A stretch of 64,000 nt of DNA from Roseibacterium elongatum DSM 19469 (GTDB taxonomy: Bacteria > Pseudomonadota > Alphaproteobacteria > Rhodobacterales > Rhodobacteraceae), in the NCBI RefSeq assembly GCF_000590925.1, contig NZ_CP004372.1, forward strand, positions 2,151,001 to 2,215,000, given 5' to 3'. Positions within the stretch are counted from its first letter, which is position 1, and each line of letters starts with the position of its first letter. Positions 8,742 through 17,333 of this stretch are shown in pieces. A program made the translations under genes and the position numbers. The notes under the pieces were generated by a model. That model was not told the DNA's origin. It ran no database searches and worked only from the letters and a program-made list of their open reading frames with translations.

Positions 8742-9668
8742 TCACGCTCCGGTCAGCAGCCGCTCGATCTCGGGGCGGGTCGGCATCGCCCGTGCCGTGC
8801 CGTGGCGGGTGACCGACAGCGCCGCCGTGGCGGTGGCAAAGCGCATCGCCTCCTCGGGGCCGCGCCCCTCGGCCAGCGCGGTGGCCAGCCCGCCGTTGAA
8901 GGCATCCCCCGCGCCAGTCGTGTCGACCACCGGCCCGGCGTCCATGGGCCGGGTGTGGAATTCACGGGCGTGATCCACCCACAGCGCACCCTTTTCCCCC
9001 AGTGTCAGGATCGCGGCCTTGGCCACACCACGGTCCAGCAACGCCCGCGCCGCGGCCTCGGCACTGGCGAGATCGGTGACCTCGAGGCCGGTCAGCCCCT
9101 CGGCCTCGGTCTCGTTGGGGGTGACGTAATCGCACAAGCCCAACAGCGCGTCCGGCACGTCGGCTGCCGGGGCGGGGTTGAGAATGGTGATCGCGCCCCC
9201 CGTGCGCCCCGTGCGCAGCATCGCCTCGGCCGCGTCCAGGGGTTGTTCCAGCTGGGTCATCACCACCTTGGCGCCCCGGATCAGATCGGCCCGTGCGACG
9301 ACGTCGGCCGCCGAGATCTCGCCCCCGACGCCGGGGCTGATGATGATGGCATTCTGGCCCGTCGCCTCGTCGACAAAGACGAAGGCCGCGCCGGTGAACC
9401 CCTCGGGATCGACCGTGGCCAGCGATGTGACCCCGGCCTCGGCCCAGATCTCGCGCGCCATCGCGCCGAAATCGTCGTCGCCCAACCGCGTGAGATAGCC
9501 GACCGTCCCGCCCGCCCGTGCCGCGGCGACCGCCTGGTTCGAGCCTTTGCCCCCCGGCCCCAGCGCAAAGCCCGACCCGATCAGCGTCTCGCCCATGCGC
9601 GGCAGGCGCGCGGCGCGGTAGGCGGTATCGGCGACGAACACGCCGAGGATCACGATGTCATGGCTCAT
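8742..9668 (-). CDS. rbsK: Ribokinase (PfkB family)
   Basis: A 308-residue sugar kinase. The N-terminal glycine-rich substrate segment GPGGKGSNQAVAAARAGG and the C-terminal PfkB signature DTTGAGDAFNGGLA, with its catalytic aspartate, are both present. It phosphorylates ribose at O5. The start at 9668 gives the usual PfkB N-terminus; the upstream open frame is longer but lacks homology. It is convergent with the FAD oxidoreductase, only three bases apart, and divergent from the FAH-family gene. It could recycle ribose but stands alone without a transporter. Confidence 0.85.
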   Translation of the reverse strand: MSHDIVILGVFVADTAYRAARLPRMGETLIGSGFALGPGGKGSNQAVAAARAGGTVGYLTRLGDDDFGAMAREIWAEAGVTSLATVDPEGFTGAAFVFVDEATGQNAIIISPGVGGEISAADVVARADLIRGAKVVMTQLEQPLDAAEAMLRTGRTGGAITILNPAPAADVPDALLGLCDYVTPNETEAEGLTGLEVTDLASAEAAARALLDRGVAKAAILTLGEKGALWVDHAREFHTRPMDAGPVVDTTGAGDAFNGGLATALAEGRGPEEAMRFATATAALSVTRHGTARAMPTRPEIERLLTGA

Positions 9669-9805
9669 GGGCGGCCTCTCGAAACCAGGGTGCGCGCAGA
9701 CTGGCCCAGCCACGCGGCAGCGTCCATGCCCGAGTTCCGTCTTGAACCCGAGGTCACGCTTGGGCACACCCGTGCGGGAGAACTGCAACCAGGGAAGGGC
9801 GAGAC

Positions 9806-10654
9806 ATGAAACTGCTGCGCTATGGCGAGGCCGGCGCCGAGAAGCCGGGGCTTTTGGATGCGGCGGGGCAGATCCGCGACCTCTCTGCCCATTCGACCGA
9901 TATCGCGGGCGCGGTGCTGACGCCCGAGGGGTTGGCTCGTCTGGCAGCCCTCGACCCCGACAGCCTGCCCCGGGTGGAGGGAACACCGCGCCTGGGGCCC
10001 TGCGTCGGGGCCATCGGCAAGATGGTGTGCGTCGGCCTGAACTATGCCGATCACGCCGCCGAGGCGGGCATGGCGATCCCGCCCGAGCCGATCCTGTTTT
10101 TCAAGGCGACCAGCGCAATCTGCGGGCCGAATGACGATATCCGCATCCCGCGCGGTGCGCAAAAGACCGATTGGGAGGTCGAGCTGGGCATCGTGATCGG
10201 CAAGCCCGCGTCCTATGTCGACGAGGCCCGCGCAATGGAGCATGTCGCGGGCTATTGCGTGGTGAACGACGTGTCCGAGCGGGAGTTCCAGATCGAACGC
10301 GCGGGCCAGTGGGTCAAAGGCAAATCGGCCGATACCTTTGGCCCCACAGGTCCCTGGATGGTCACCGCCGACGAGATCGCCGATCCGCAGGCGCTGGCGA
10401 TGTGGCTTGAGGTGGACGGCCACCGCTATCAGGACGGATCGACCGCGACGATGGTCTACGGGGTGCGCCACCTCGTCAGCTATATCAGCCGGTTCATGAG
10501 CCTTCAGCCCGGCGACATCATCTCGACCGGGACGCCGCCGGGCGTCGGCATGGGGCAGACGCCGCCGGTGTTCCTGCGCGCCGGCCAGCAGATCGCCTGC
10601 GGCGTCGAGGGCCTGGGCACCCAGCGTCAGAGCACCATCGCCTGGGACGCCTGA
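9806..10654 (+). CDS. Fumarylacetoacetate hydrolase-family protein
   Basis: A 282-residue FAH-superfamily protein. The divalent-metal site is visible: the DWEVELG glutamates, VNDVSERE, and the KSADTFGPTGPW loop, plus the family end STGTPPGVGMG. Members hydrolyse or isomerise acylpyruvates, 2-hydroxyhepta-2,4-dienedioate or ureidoglycolate. The length fits the YcgM/acylpyruvase or ureidoglycolate lyase groups. Neighbours do not point to an aromatic pathway, so the substrate is open. Confidence 0.82.
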   Translation: MKLLRYGEAGAEKPGLLDAAGQIRDLSAHSTDIAGAVLTPEGLARLAALDPDSLPRVEGTPRLGPCVGAIGKMVCVGLNYADHAAEAGMAIPPEPILFFKATSAICGPNDDIRIPRGAQKTDWEVELGIVIGKPASYVDEARAMEHVAGYCVVNDVSEREFQIERAGQWVKGKSADTFGPTGPWMVTADEIADPQALAMWLEVDGHRYQDGSTATMVYGVRHLVSYISRFMSLQPGDIISTGTPPGVGMGQTPPVFLRAGQQIACGVEGLGTQRQSTIAWDA

Positions 10655-10686
10655 GGTCACCGGGCGGCGGCGGGGGCGGGGGCGGC

Positions 10687-12825
10687 ATGGCGGAACCAGC
10701 AGAGCGCGCAAAGATCGGCGGGGTCGCGGGCCTGATGCTCCGCGTCCTGTCGCGGCCGCTCTGGCGGGGGCTGCTGACCCTGTCGCTGATCCTGTCGGTG
10801 TTGATGTCGCTTTGGGCCGTGCGGGGCCTGTCGGCAAGTTCCGATCTTGTGCGTGCCCTGGCCGGCCCGTCCGAGGCTTATGCACGCTACGACCGGTTCG
10901 CTCAGGCGTTTTCGATTGGCGAGGCCGACGAGGTTCTGCTGGTCCGGTCCGACATCCTGGGCAGCGACGCGGGTCTTGGCGCGTTGGAAGACCTCGTGCT
11001 CGACCTGCAGTTCCTGTCGGGCGTGTCTCAGGTGGTCAGCCTTTTCACCGTGCCCGCCGCCGACGGCACGGCGGGCTTCATGGGCAGCCCCGCGGCCCTG
11101 GCCATGCCGCCCGAGCAGCGCTTGGCGGCCCTTGTCGATCAGGCGGCCTATGCCGACCGGCTGGTCGCGCCCGAGATCGGCGCGACCCTCATCCATCTGA
11201 TTGCCCAGCGGGGGACCGATCGGGGTGCAATAGCGGCCGATCTTGTGCCTCTGTTGGGGGCCGTTCCCCCGCTGGATATCCAGATCGTCGGTCAGGCCGA
11301 GATCGACCGCACCGTGACGAGTGCGCTGTTGCGCGATCAGGTCGTGGTCACGCCGCTGGCCATCCTGTTTTGCGTGCTGGCGACGATGCTGGCACTGCGG
11401 TCGTGGCGGGCGGCCGTGGCCTGCGCGGTGCCGCCCCTGATGGGCACCTTGTGGTTTCTCGGGCTGCTGTCGGCGACGGCCACGCCGCTCGACCCGTTCC
11501 TGTCGGTGATCCCCACCATCCTGATCGTGCTGGGCTTTGCCGATTGCATGCATCTGCACTATGCCATCCAGCGTCACGCGGCCGCTACGGGGGCGTCGGA
11601 CGGGGCCCTTGGCCCGGCCCTGCGCGAAACCCTGCCTGCGGCGGCGATGACCAGTGCGACATCGGCCATGGCCTTTGTCGCATTCGCGGTGATTGGGACC
11701 GATGCCCTGACCGCCTTTGCCGTCTGGGGGCCGTTGGGCATGGTGCTGGTCTTTCTGGCCTTTCTGCTGGCCTTTCCCGTGATCCACCGCGCGTTGGGGG
11801 TCGAGCGTGCCCCCCGGCGCGATGCCTTCGGCCCGGCTGTGCAGGCGGCGCAGGGCTGGCTGGATCGACCCAAACGCACGACCGTGATGGCCGGGTGTGC
11901 GGCCTTGGCGCTGCTGCCCTTTCTGGGGGCGGCCGATCCGCGATTTGGCCTTGATGAACATGTCGAGGCCGACAGCACGCTGGGGCGCGGCCTGCACCTG
12001 ATGGCCGATGCGGGCCTCGGAAATGCCAGTCTGTATCTCGTCGTGCAGGATGCCGATGGCACCCCCGGCCTGTCCGCGCCGGATGAAGACCGCCTCGCCC
12101 GGGCCGCCGCGGTCATCTATGACGGACCCGACACGCGGTCCTTTGCGACCCTGTTGGCGGATCGGGACAGCCCGTTCGTCGCCGCGGACGGACTGTCCTA
12201 TGCCCTGCCGGTGCTGTTGCCCCTGCCGCTCGAGGGCGCGCCACTGGATGCCGAGGTGGCCCCTCTGGCGGCCGCCCTTGCCGAGGCCGGCCTGGGCGAT
12301 GTGACGCAGATCGCGGGCTACTCGTTGCTCACCGCCGAACTGGTGCCGCAGATCATCGCCGACATGCGGCTGGCCTTCTACCTCGCGCTCGGTGCGGTGG
12401 TGGTGTTGGTCTCGGTACACCTGCGGTCCATGGTGCTGGGCCTGATCGGCGCGCTATCCAGTGCGTTGCCCATCGTCGCGGTCGAGGCCGCCATGGTGCT
12501 CAGCGGGACGGGCCTGACGCTGACCGGGGCGATCGCGATGACGATGGCCTTCGGGATCGCGGTCGACGACACGATCCATTATCTCAACCGGCTGCGCCTT
12601 GCGCGCGGCGATGTGCCTGCGCGTCTGCATCACGCGCTGGCCAGTGCCGGGCGGCCGATGATCGGAACGACCGTGCTGCTCTTGGCCGGGCTGGGCGCCA
12701 CGCTGTTCAGCGCGGTGCCCAGCCTGCCGATGTTCGGGCTGTTGGTGGGGTTGGCGCTGGTCGTGGCGCTGATCGTCGATGTGCTGTTCCTTCCGGCGTT
12801 TCTGCGGCTTATCCTCAAACAATGA
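10687..12825 (+). CDS. RND/MMPL-family exporter
   Basis: A 712-residue integral membrane protein with duplicated architecture: a first membrane segment near residues 27-50, a periplasmic domain, a membrane cluster around 215-370, another segment near 395, a second periplasmic domain, and a C-terminal cluster from about 560. The motif GIAVDDTIHYLNRL in the second half is typical of MMPL/Patched-like RND proteins, which move lipids or hydrophobic molecules. No membrane-fusion protein or outer-membrane channel is adjacent. A small secreted protein gene overlaps its stop codon. ATG at 10735 is an alternative start because no clear ribosome-binding site precedes 10687. Confidence 0.8.
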   Translation: MAEPAERAKIGGVAGLMLRVLSRPLWRGLLTLSLILSVLMSLWAVRGLSASSDLVRALAGPSEAYARYDRFAQAFSIGEADEVLLVRSDILGSDAGLGALEDLVLDLQFLSGVSQVVSLFTVPAADGTAGFMGSPAALAMPPEQRLAALVDQAAYADRLVAPEIGATLIHLIAQRGTDRGAIAADLVPLLGAVPPLDIQIVGQAEIDRTVTSALLRDQVVVTPLAILFCVLATMLALRSWRAAVACAVPPLMGTLWFLGLLSATATPLDPFLSVIPTILIVLGFADCMHLHYAIQRHAAATGASDGALGPALRETLPAAAMTSATSAMAFVAFAVIGTDALTAFAVWGPLGMVLVFLAFLLAFPVIHRALGVERAPRRDAFGPAVQAAQGWLDRPKRTTVMAGCAALALLPFLGAADPRFGLDEHVEADSTLGRGLHLMADAGLGNASLYLVVQDADGTPGLSAPDEDRLARAAAVIYDGPDTRSFATLLADRDSPFVAADGLSYALPVLLPLPLEGAPLDAEVAPLAAALAEAGLGDVTQIAGYSLLTAELVPQIIADMRLAFYLALGAVVVLVSVHLRSMVLGLIGALSSALPIVAVEAAMVLSGTGLTLTGAIAMTMAFGIAVDDTIHYLNRLRLARGDVPARLHHALASAGRPMIGTTVLLLAGLGATLFSAVPSLPMFGLLVGLALVVALIVDVLFLPAFLRLILKQ

Positions 12826-13278
12826 CCCGCCTTGCCCCAATCCTTGTCGCCCTGCTGCTGGCCATGCCGGCGGCCGCCGACCCGTTCCCCGACTGCGGGG
12901 GACTGGCAGGGCGAGGGGCGCATCATCCGCGAGGATGGGGCCTCGGCCCGGTTGCGCTGCCGCCTCAGTGGCACGACACCCGATTCGCAAAGCTGGCACG
13001 CCGAGATCACCTGCGCCTCGGTCGAGGGGCGCTTTGACGGGACGTGGGCGTTGCGCCAGACGGGCGCGCGGGTCAGCGGCACCGGGCATCTGCGCAGCGA
13101 CACGCCCGAGGATTTCACGATCACCGGCCGCGTCACGCCGGACTATACCGTGTTCGATGTGGGCGACCGCGTCCGCGTTCAGGTGAACATCGCCCCAGAC
13201 GGATTCGAGATGCGCTTTGCCGAGATCGGGGCCGCCAGCAACGCGCCGGGGGGTGGGATCGTCCGCTTTTCGCGCTAA
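12822..13278 (+). CDS. Small secreted protein, hypothetical (frameshifted in this sequence)
   Basis: The reading frame starts at ATG 12822 inside the exporter stop (ATGA overlap) and encodes a clear signal peptide, MTRLAPILVALLLAMPAAADP. After the GGGGG run at 12897-12901 the plausible continuation (DWQGEGRIIREDG to IVRFSR) is in another frame. Removing one G joins them into about 151 residues. The mature part is rich in beta-strand-like segments (RLRCRLSG, GRFDGTWALRQTG, VRVQVNIAPDGFEMRF), like small lipid-binding or lipocalin-type domains. I do not recognise the family. Coupling to the exporter suggests a periplasmic partner. Confidence 0.65.
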
Positions 13279-13287
13279 CGGCCGGGC

Positions 13288-14343
13288 CTAGTGTTGCGCT
13301 GCGAAGCCGACGATCAACTGGCGCAGGCCCAGCCAGGCCCCCGCCCAGATCGCTGCCGCCGTCAGCGGCGCCGTATAGCCCAGCACCGAAAAGCCCGATA
13401 GCCCCTGTCCGACCGAGCATCCCGCCGCCAGAACCGCGCCCACGCCCATCAGGCCTGCCCCGGCCAGTTGCCGTTTGAGTTGGCGGGGGTCGTCGCACGC
13501 CTCCCAATGCAGGCCGAAGCGGATCACGCTGCCGATGCCGCCACCGATGATGACGCCGACAACCGATGCGATCCCGAATTTCGGATCGAGCCCGCTGGAG
13601 AACATCGCGTAGTGGATCGTGTCGCCGACCGGCGCCGTAAAGGCGTGCGACACCACGGGCCAAGCCCCGAACCCGGTATTCGCCACCCACCAGGTGCCGA
13701 AAAACCCCGAGGTCACGGTCAGGCCCACCAGTCCGCCCCAGAACAGGTGCGAGGCCCGCCGCTCGGTCGGCAGAAACCGGATCGCGGCCAGGATCATCAC
13801 GACGCCCAGGGCCATGCCGATCAGCGAGGCATCGATGCCCGTGATCCGCTCGGCGGCATGGGCCAGACCCTGCGGACGGTCCGGCGAAAAGGTGACGGGG
13901 AAGAGGCGGATGCGCAGCGCCGCCAGCAGGCCCGAGATCGTGACCATGGCGGTGACGCCCATCGCCAGGACGATCACCAGCGAGCGCAGATCGCCCCCGC
14001 CGATCCGGGCCAGGTGGCCAAAGCCGCAATTTCCCGCCTGCGCCATGCCGTAGCCGAACATCAGCCCGCCCAGGACCGCGCCCAGGACCGGGAAGGCATT
14101 GGTGATGTAGAAGGATTGGCTGATCTCCATCAATCCGGCGGCATCGAGGGCGAAATTCGCCGCAAGGGCCGTGCCGAGGGCCATGACCCATAGCCACAGA
14201 CGGCTGAGATCGTTGCCATAATGGGCATCCTCGATCATGGCGAGCGTGCAGAACCGTCCCAGCCGCGCCGCAAGTCCCAGGACGATCCCGCCGACCAGAC
14301 CGATCAGCAGGATGGCCCCGGTTTCCCCGAGAATGTCGAGCAT
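13288..14343 (-). CDS. soxT: YeeE/YedE-family thiosulfate/sulfur transporter (SoxT-like)
   Basis: A 351-residue membrane protein with two Sulf_transp repeats. Conserved cysteines are visible in RFCTLAMIED, GNCGFGHLAR and GCSVGQG, the positions that handle thiosulfate in YeeE. It lies beside soxR and soxS on the minus strand, where Paracoccus and related sox clusters carry soxT. It likely imports thiosulfate or a sulfane-sulfur compound, or passes a sulfur signal to SoxR. The gene symbol rests on family plus position. Confidence 0.75.
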   Translation of the reverse strand: MLDILGETGAILLIGLVGGIVLGLAARLGRFCTLAMIEDAHYGNDLSRLWLWVMALGTALAANFALDAAGLMEISQSFYITNAFPVLGAVLGGLMFGYGMAQAGNCGFGHLARIGGGDLRSLVIVLAMGVTAMVTISGLLAALRIRLFPVTFSPDRPQGLAHAAERITGIDASLIGMALGVVMILAAIRFLPTERRASHLFWGGLVGLTVTSGFFGTWWVANTGFGAWPVVSHAFTAPVGDTIHYAMFSSGLDPKFGIASVVGVIIGGGIGSVIRFGLHWEACDDPRQLKRQLAGAGLMGVGAVLAAGCSVGQGLSGFSVLGYTAPLTAAAIWAGAWLGLRQLIVGFAAQH

Positions 14344-14406
14344 GTTCCCTCCCTGCGTGGCTGAACGCCCGGTCGGCTGCGGGCTCCTCTCCCGCAGGGC
14401 CGGCGT

Positions 14407-14709
14407 CTAGCTGCTGAACAACTCGTAAACCTGTTCGATGATCCGGCGGGCCCGATCATCTGTCAAACTGTAAAAGATCTGCTTGCCCTCGCGTCGGGCC
14501 GTGACCAGCCCCTCGAGGCGCAACCGGGCCAGTTGTTGGCTGATCGCGGCCTGCCGCGAGGACAGCAACTGTTCGATCTCGGTGACCGATTTCTCGCCAT
14601 CGGCCAGGGCGCACAGGATCATCAGACGCCCTTCGTGGCTGATCGCCTTGAGGAAATCCGACGCCTCCTGCGCGTGGTCGCGCAACAGACGCCATGTCGC
14701 GTCATCCAT
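14407..14709 (-). CDS. soxR: SoxR, ArsR-family repressor of sox genes
   Basis: A 100-residue winged-helix protein of the ArsR/SmtB family. The helix-turn-helix covers SVTEIEQLLSSRQAAISQQL and the wing VTARREGKQIFYSL. The start at 14709 has a good ribosome site (AGGTGAGG). In sulfur oxidisers SoxR represses sox promoters and responds to thiosulfate or persulfide. Only one cysteine is visible (C33, in the ILCAL segment); related persulfide sensors such as SqrR and BigR use two, so the sensing chemistry may differ. It lies between soxS and the SoxT-like gene, as expected. Confidence 0.85.
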   Translation of the reverse strand: MDDATWRLLRDHAQEASDFLKAISHEGRLMILCALADGEKSVTEIEQLLSSRQAAISQQLARLRLEGLVTARREGKQIFYSLTDDRARRIIEQVYELFSS

Positions 14710-14884
14710 AGCCTCACCTGCACGGGGCAAGATCGTCGGCCGGTTGAGCGGCCTGTGCGCACGCGCCCCGGTCTCGCGGGCCTCGGCCTCGCGGGCCTCG
14801 TCGGCGGGCGCTGTCCCGACGAGATGCGCGATATCGCTGAACCTTGATGCCGTACGTGCCAAATGTCTTTTCCGCCCTGTCGCG

Positions 14885-15307
14885 TCAGTTGGTGACAGGG
14901 TCCGCCCCCGTTTCCAGATCTACCCCGGTTTCCACGATCATACGCTCAAGAAGTCCCCAAAAGAAGTCCTCACCTGGATATCCTTCGATCCGGCCGATTT
15001 CCGTGCCCTCGGAGACCAGGATGAATGTCGGCGTGTAAACGGCGCGGCGCGTGATCGCGAGGTCGTCCGGCATCGGCTGAGACAGCTGCACCTGGCGCAA
15101 GGGGGCGGCCCGCCCCTCGGGTGTCTGTGCGTAGGCGTCGCCGACTTCTTCGTGCCATTGCTCGCAATAGAAGCATCCGGCCTGCTCGATCATCACAAGT
15201 TCCAGATCGGCCTGGGGCGGGGAGGGGGGCGAGCGCCAGGGCGGCGACCACCATCGCGTGTCGGCAACGGCGCCAGAATCGCGTTTTGGTTGACGCGTCG
15301 CTGTCAT
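14885..15307 (-). CDS. soxS: SoxS, periplasmic thioredoxin (two compensating indels)
   Basis: The mature part is a thioredoxin-fold protein with redox motif CFYC in VMIEQAGCFYCEQWHEE and the cis-proline segment YTPTFI. SoxS keeps the SoxY thiol reduced. The N-terminal 30 codons in the annotated frame are not a signal peptide, but the next frame encodes RFWRRCRHAMVVAALALAPL. Adding one base at the T4 run 15284-15287 and dropping one at the G4 run 15214-15217 (plus-strand coordinates) restores a proper leader ending LPAQA. The errors cancel, leaving the frame open throughout. It is divergent from soxV and upstream of soxR. Confidence 0.8.
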   Translation of the reverse strand: MTATRQPKRDSGAVADTRWWSPPWRSPPSPPQADLELVMIEQAGCFYCEQWHEEVGDAYAQTPEGRAAPLRQVQLSQPMPDDLAITRRAVYTPTFILVSEGTEIGRIEGYPGEDFFWGLLERMIVETGVDLETGADPVTN

Positions 15308-15351
15308 CGTTTCTAATCTGAATTGTTGAATATGAAACAAAAGGGGCGGTC
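15308..15351. promoter_or_regulatory. soxS-soxV divergent promoter/operator region
   Basis: This 44-base AT-rich gap separates the divergent soxS and soxV starts. Work on a related sox cluster (Pseudaminobacter) places SoxR sites in the S-V and W-X gaps. Here TGAATA occurs at 15327-15332, and its complement TATTCA recurs in the W-X gap at 16740-16745; GTTTC/GAAAC arms lie at 15309-15313 and 15334-15338. The operator assignment is an inference. Confidence 0.35.
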
Positions 15352-16092
15352 ATGTTCGATGTCACCATCTGGGGGGCGTTTGGGGCAGGCCTCCTGTCGT
15401 TTCTGTCACCCTGCATCCTGCCAATGGTGCCGTTCTACCTGAGTTACCTTGCCGGCGTAAGCGTGAATCAGGTCGCAGCGGGCGAAGGCGCGACACCCGC
15501 CGTGCGCGCGCGGGCGATCGTGGCGGCGACGATCTTTGCCGCCGGCATCATGACGGTCTTTGTCGGGCTTGGAGCCTCGGCCTCGGTGTTCGGGCAGATG
15601 CTACGCGACTGGTTCGACATTCTGCGCTGGATCGCGGCGGCGTTGATCATCGTGATGGGGCTGCATTTCCTCGGCGTTTTCAAGATCGGGTTTCTCAATC
15701 GGCAATGGCGCGCCGAGACCGGCAGCGTCAGCAACCTCAGCCTCGGCGGCGCGTATCTGATCGGTCTGGCCTTTGCCTTTGGCTGGACGCCCTGCGTGGG
15801 GCCGGTGCTGGCGGCGATCCTGTTCACCGCCGCCGGCACCGAGACGGCGGGGCAGGGGGCCATCCTGCTGACGGCCTACGGGCTTGGCATGACATTGCCG
15901 TTCATCGGCGCGGCGGCCTTTGTCGGGCCGTTCATGCGCCTGATGGGCCGGTTCCGGCGCCATCTGGGCGCAGTGGAAAAGACGATGGGCGCGCTGCTGG
16001 TCGTCTTCGGCGTGCTGATCGCCACCAATGCCCTGAATTACATCGGGCAATGGATGATCGAGTCGTTCGAGGTGTTCCGCCAGATGGGCTGA
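15352..16092 (+). CDS. soxV: SoxV, CcdA-type thiol-electron membrane transporter
   Basis: A 246-residue membrane protein of the CcdA/DsbD family with about six membrane segments. The paired redox cysteines are C21 in LSPCILPMVPFY and C148 in GWTPCVGPVLAA. SoxV passes cytoplasmic thioredoxin electrons across the inner membrane to the periplasmic thioredoxins SoxS and SoxW. It is the first gene of the plus-strand sox series, with soxW 30 bases downstream. Confidence 0.92.
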   Translation: MFDVTIWGAFGAGLLSFLSPCILPMVPFYLSYLAGVSVNQVAAGEGATPAVRARAIVAATIFAAGIMTVFVGLGASASVFGQMLRDWFDILRWIAAALIIVMGLHFLGVFKIGFLNRQWRAETGSVSNLSLGGAYLIGLAFAFGWTPCVGPVLAAILFTAAGTETAGQGAILLTAYGLGMTLPFIGAAAFVGPFMRLMGRFRRHLGAVEKTMGALLVVFGVLIATNALNYIGQWMIESFEVFRQMG

Positions 16093-16122
16093 CGGGCACA
16101 CGCAAAAAGGGAGGAGTTCGGA

Positions 16123-16713
16123 ATGCTGAGAACCGTCATGGCGGCTGCGCTTGTTGCCATCGCGCCATCCATTGCCGCCGCGCAGGCCCTGACCGGCGAT
16201 GGCCTGCACGAGGCCGACTGGCTGCACGAGACATTTCGCGACCTGCGCGAGGACCTGGGCGATGCCACGGCCGAGGGCAAACGTTTCGCGGTGATCATCG
16301 AACAGCGCGGCTGTATCTACTGCACACGCATGCACGAGGAGGTCTTCGTCGTCCCCGAGATCGAAGAGATGCTGTCAGACGACTTCTTTTTCGTGCGCAT
16401 CAACATGCACGGTGCGACAGAGGTAACGGATTTCGACGGCGAGGTGATGACCGAAAGCGATATCGCCCGCCGGTGGCGCAACATGTTCACGCCGACGATT
16501 CTGTTTTTCGAATCGGATGTGCCGCCGGGCGAATCGGGGGCAGAGGCCGCCGTGGTGACCATGCCGGGCGCATTCGGGGCGCCGACCATGTACGACCTGC
16601 TGCAATGGGTGCTGGACGAAGGGTATGACGGCGACGAGGATTTTCAGCGCTATCACGCGAGAATGTTTAACGAACGGGCCGCCGCCGGCCTGCGCATCGG
16701 GGGCACGGAGTGA
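16123..16713 (+). CDS. soxW: SoxW, periplasmic thioredoxin
   Basis: A 196-residue protein with a cleavable leader ending near AAAQA and a thioredoxin fold. The redox motif is CIYC (C64 and C67) in EQRGCIYCTRMHEE, and the cis-proline segment is FTPTILFFE. SoxW receives electrons from SoxV. A ribosome-binding GGAGG precedes the start. A 114-base promoter-containing gap separates it from soxX. Confidence 0.9.
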   Translation: MLRTVMAAALVAIAPSIAAAQALTGDGLHEADWLHETFRDLREDLGDATAEGKRFAVIIEQRGCIYCTRMHEEVFVVPEIEEMLSDDFFFVRINMHGATEVTDFDGEVMTESDIARRWRNMFTPTILFFESDVPPGESGAEAAVVTMPGAFGAPTMYDLLQWVLDEGYDGDEDFQRYHARMFNERAAAGLRIGGTE

Positions 16714-16827
16714 GCTTCGGGTGATTCTCGCGCAGGTTGTATTCACAAAGCGAAATGTGTTGTTGCAATCACGGCGTTAGTTCGTCTACGGTCGTATGCA
16801 AGGCGGAACTCGCCTAGGGAGGACAAA
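16714..16827. promoter_or_regulatory. soxW-soxX intergenic promoter/operator region
   Basis: A 114-base gap, the largest within the plus-strand sox genes, and the place where related clusters have the second SoxR-controlled promoter. It contains TATTCA (16740-16745) followed by CACA-N8-TGTG at 16744-16759. An AGGGAGG ribosome site at 16817-16823 precedes the TTG start of soxX. Confidence 0.35.
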
Positions 16828-17304
16828 TTGACGCGCAAACTGCTTTTGGCGGCCGCTCTGGGCGTGGCCGCAACGGCGCTTCATGCCGATGTGATCGCAC
16901 CGGATGATGTCGCTGCAAACGAATATGGCGAGGTTGAGGTTTCTCTGACCGGCGTACCGGGGGATCCGGTCCGCGGCGAAGAGGTGATGACCAACCGGGG
17001 CTTGGGCAACTGCATTGCCTGCCACCAGGTGACCGCGCTGGACGATTATCCGTTTCATGGAGAGGTGGGGCCGACGCTGGATGGTGCGGCCGATCGCTGG
17101 ACCGAGGCCGCCCTGCGCGGCATGCTCGTGAATGCCGACAACATCTTTCCGGACTCGGTGATGCCCTCGTTCTATCGGGTCAGCGGCTTTGTCCGGCCCG
17201 GCAACGGCTACACGGGGCGCGCGGCCGAGGGGCCGTTGTCGCCGATCCTCGAGCCGCAGCAGATCGAGGACGTGATCGCCTATCTGATGACGCTCACCGA
17301 ATAA
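16828..17304 (+). CDS. soxX: SoxX, c-type cytochrome subunit of SoxXA
   Basis: A 158-residue monohaem cytochrome with a leader ending near ALHA and the haem motif CIACH at residues 62-66; a distal methionine is plausible in DSVMPSF. With SoxA it joins thiosulfate oxidatively to the SoxY cysteine. The start codon is TTG, preceded by AGGGAGGAC at good spacing; no ATG fits the leader. Confidence 0.92.
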   Translation: MTRKLLLAAALGVAATALHADVIAPDDVAANEYGEVEVSLTGVPGDPVRGEEVMTNRGLGNCIACHQVTALDDYPFHGEVGPTLDGAADRWTEAALRGMLVNADNIFPDSVMPSFYRVSGFVRPGNGYTGRAAEGPLSPILEPQQIEDVIAYLMTLTE

Positions 17305-17333
17305 GGTCGGGCCGAGAAAGGAGTACTGAGAGA

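Noticed and set aside
10657..12420. Antisense open frame opposite the RND exporter
   Set aside because: No domain features; the plus-strand frame has a proper transporter topology.
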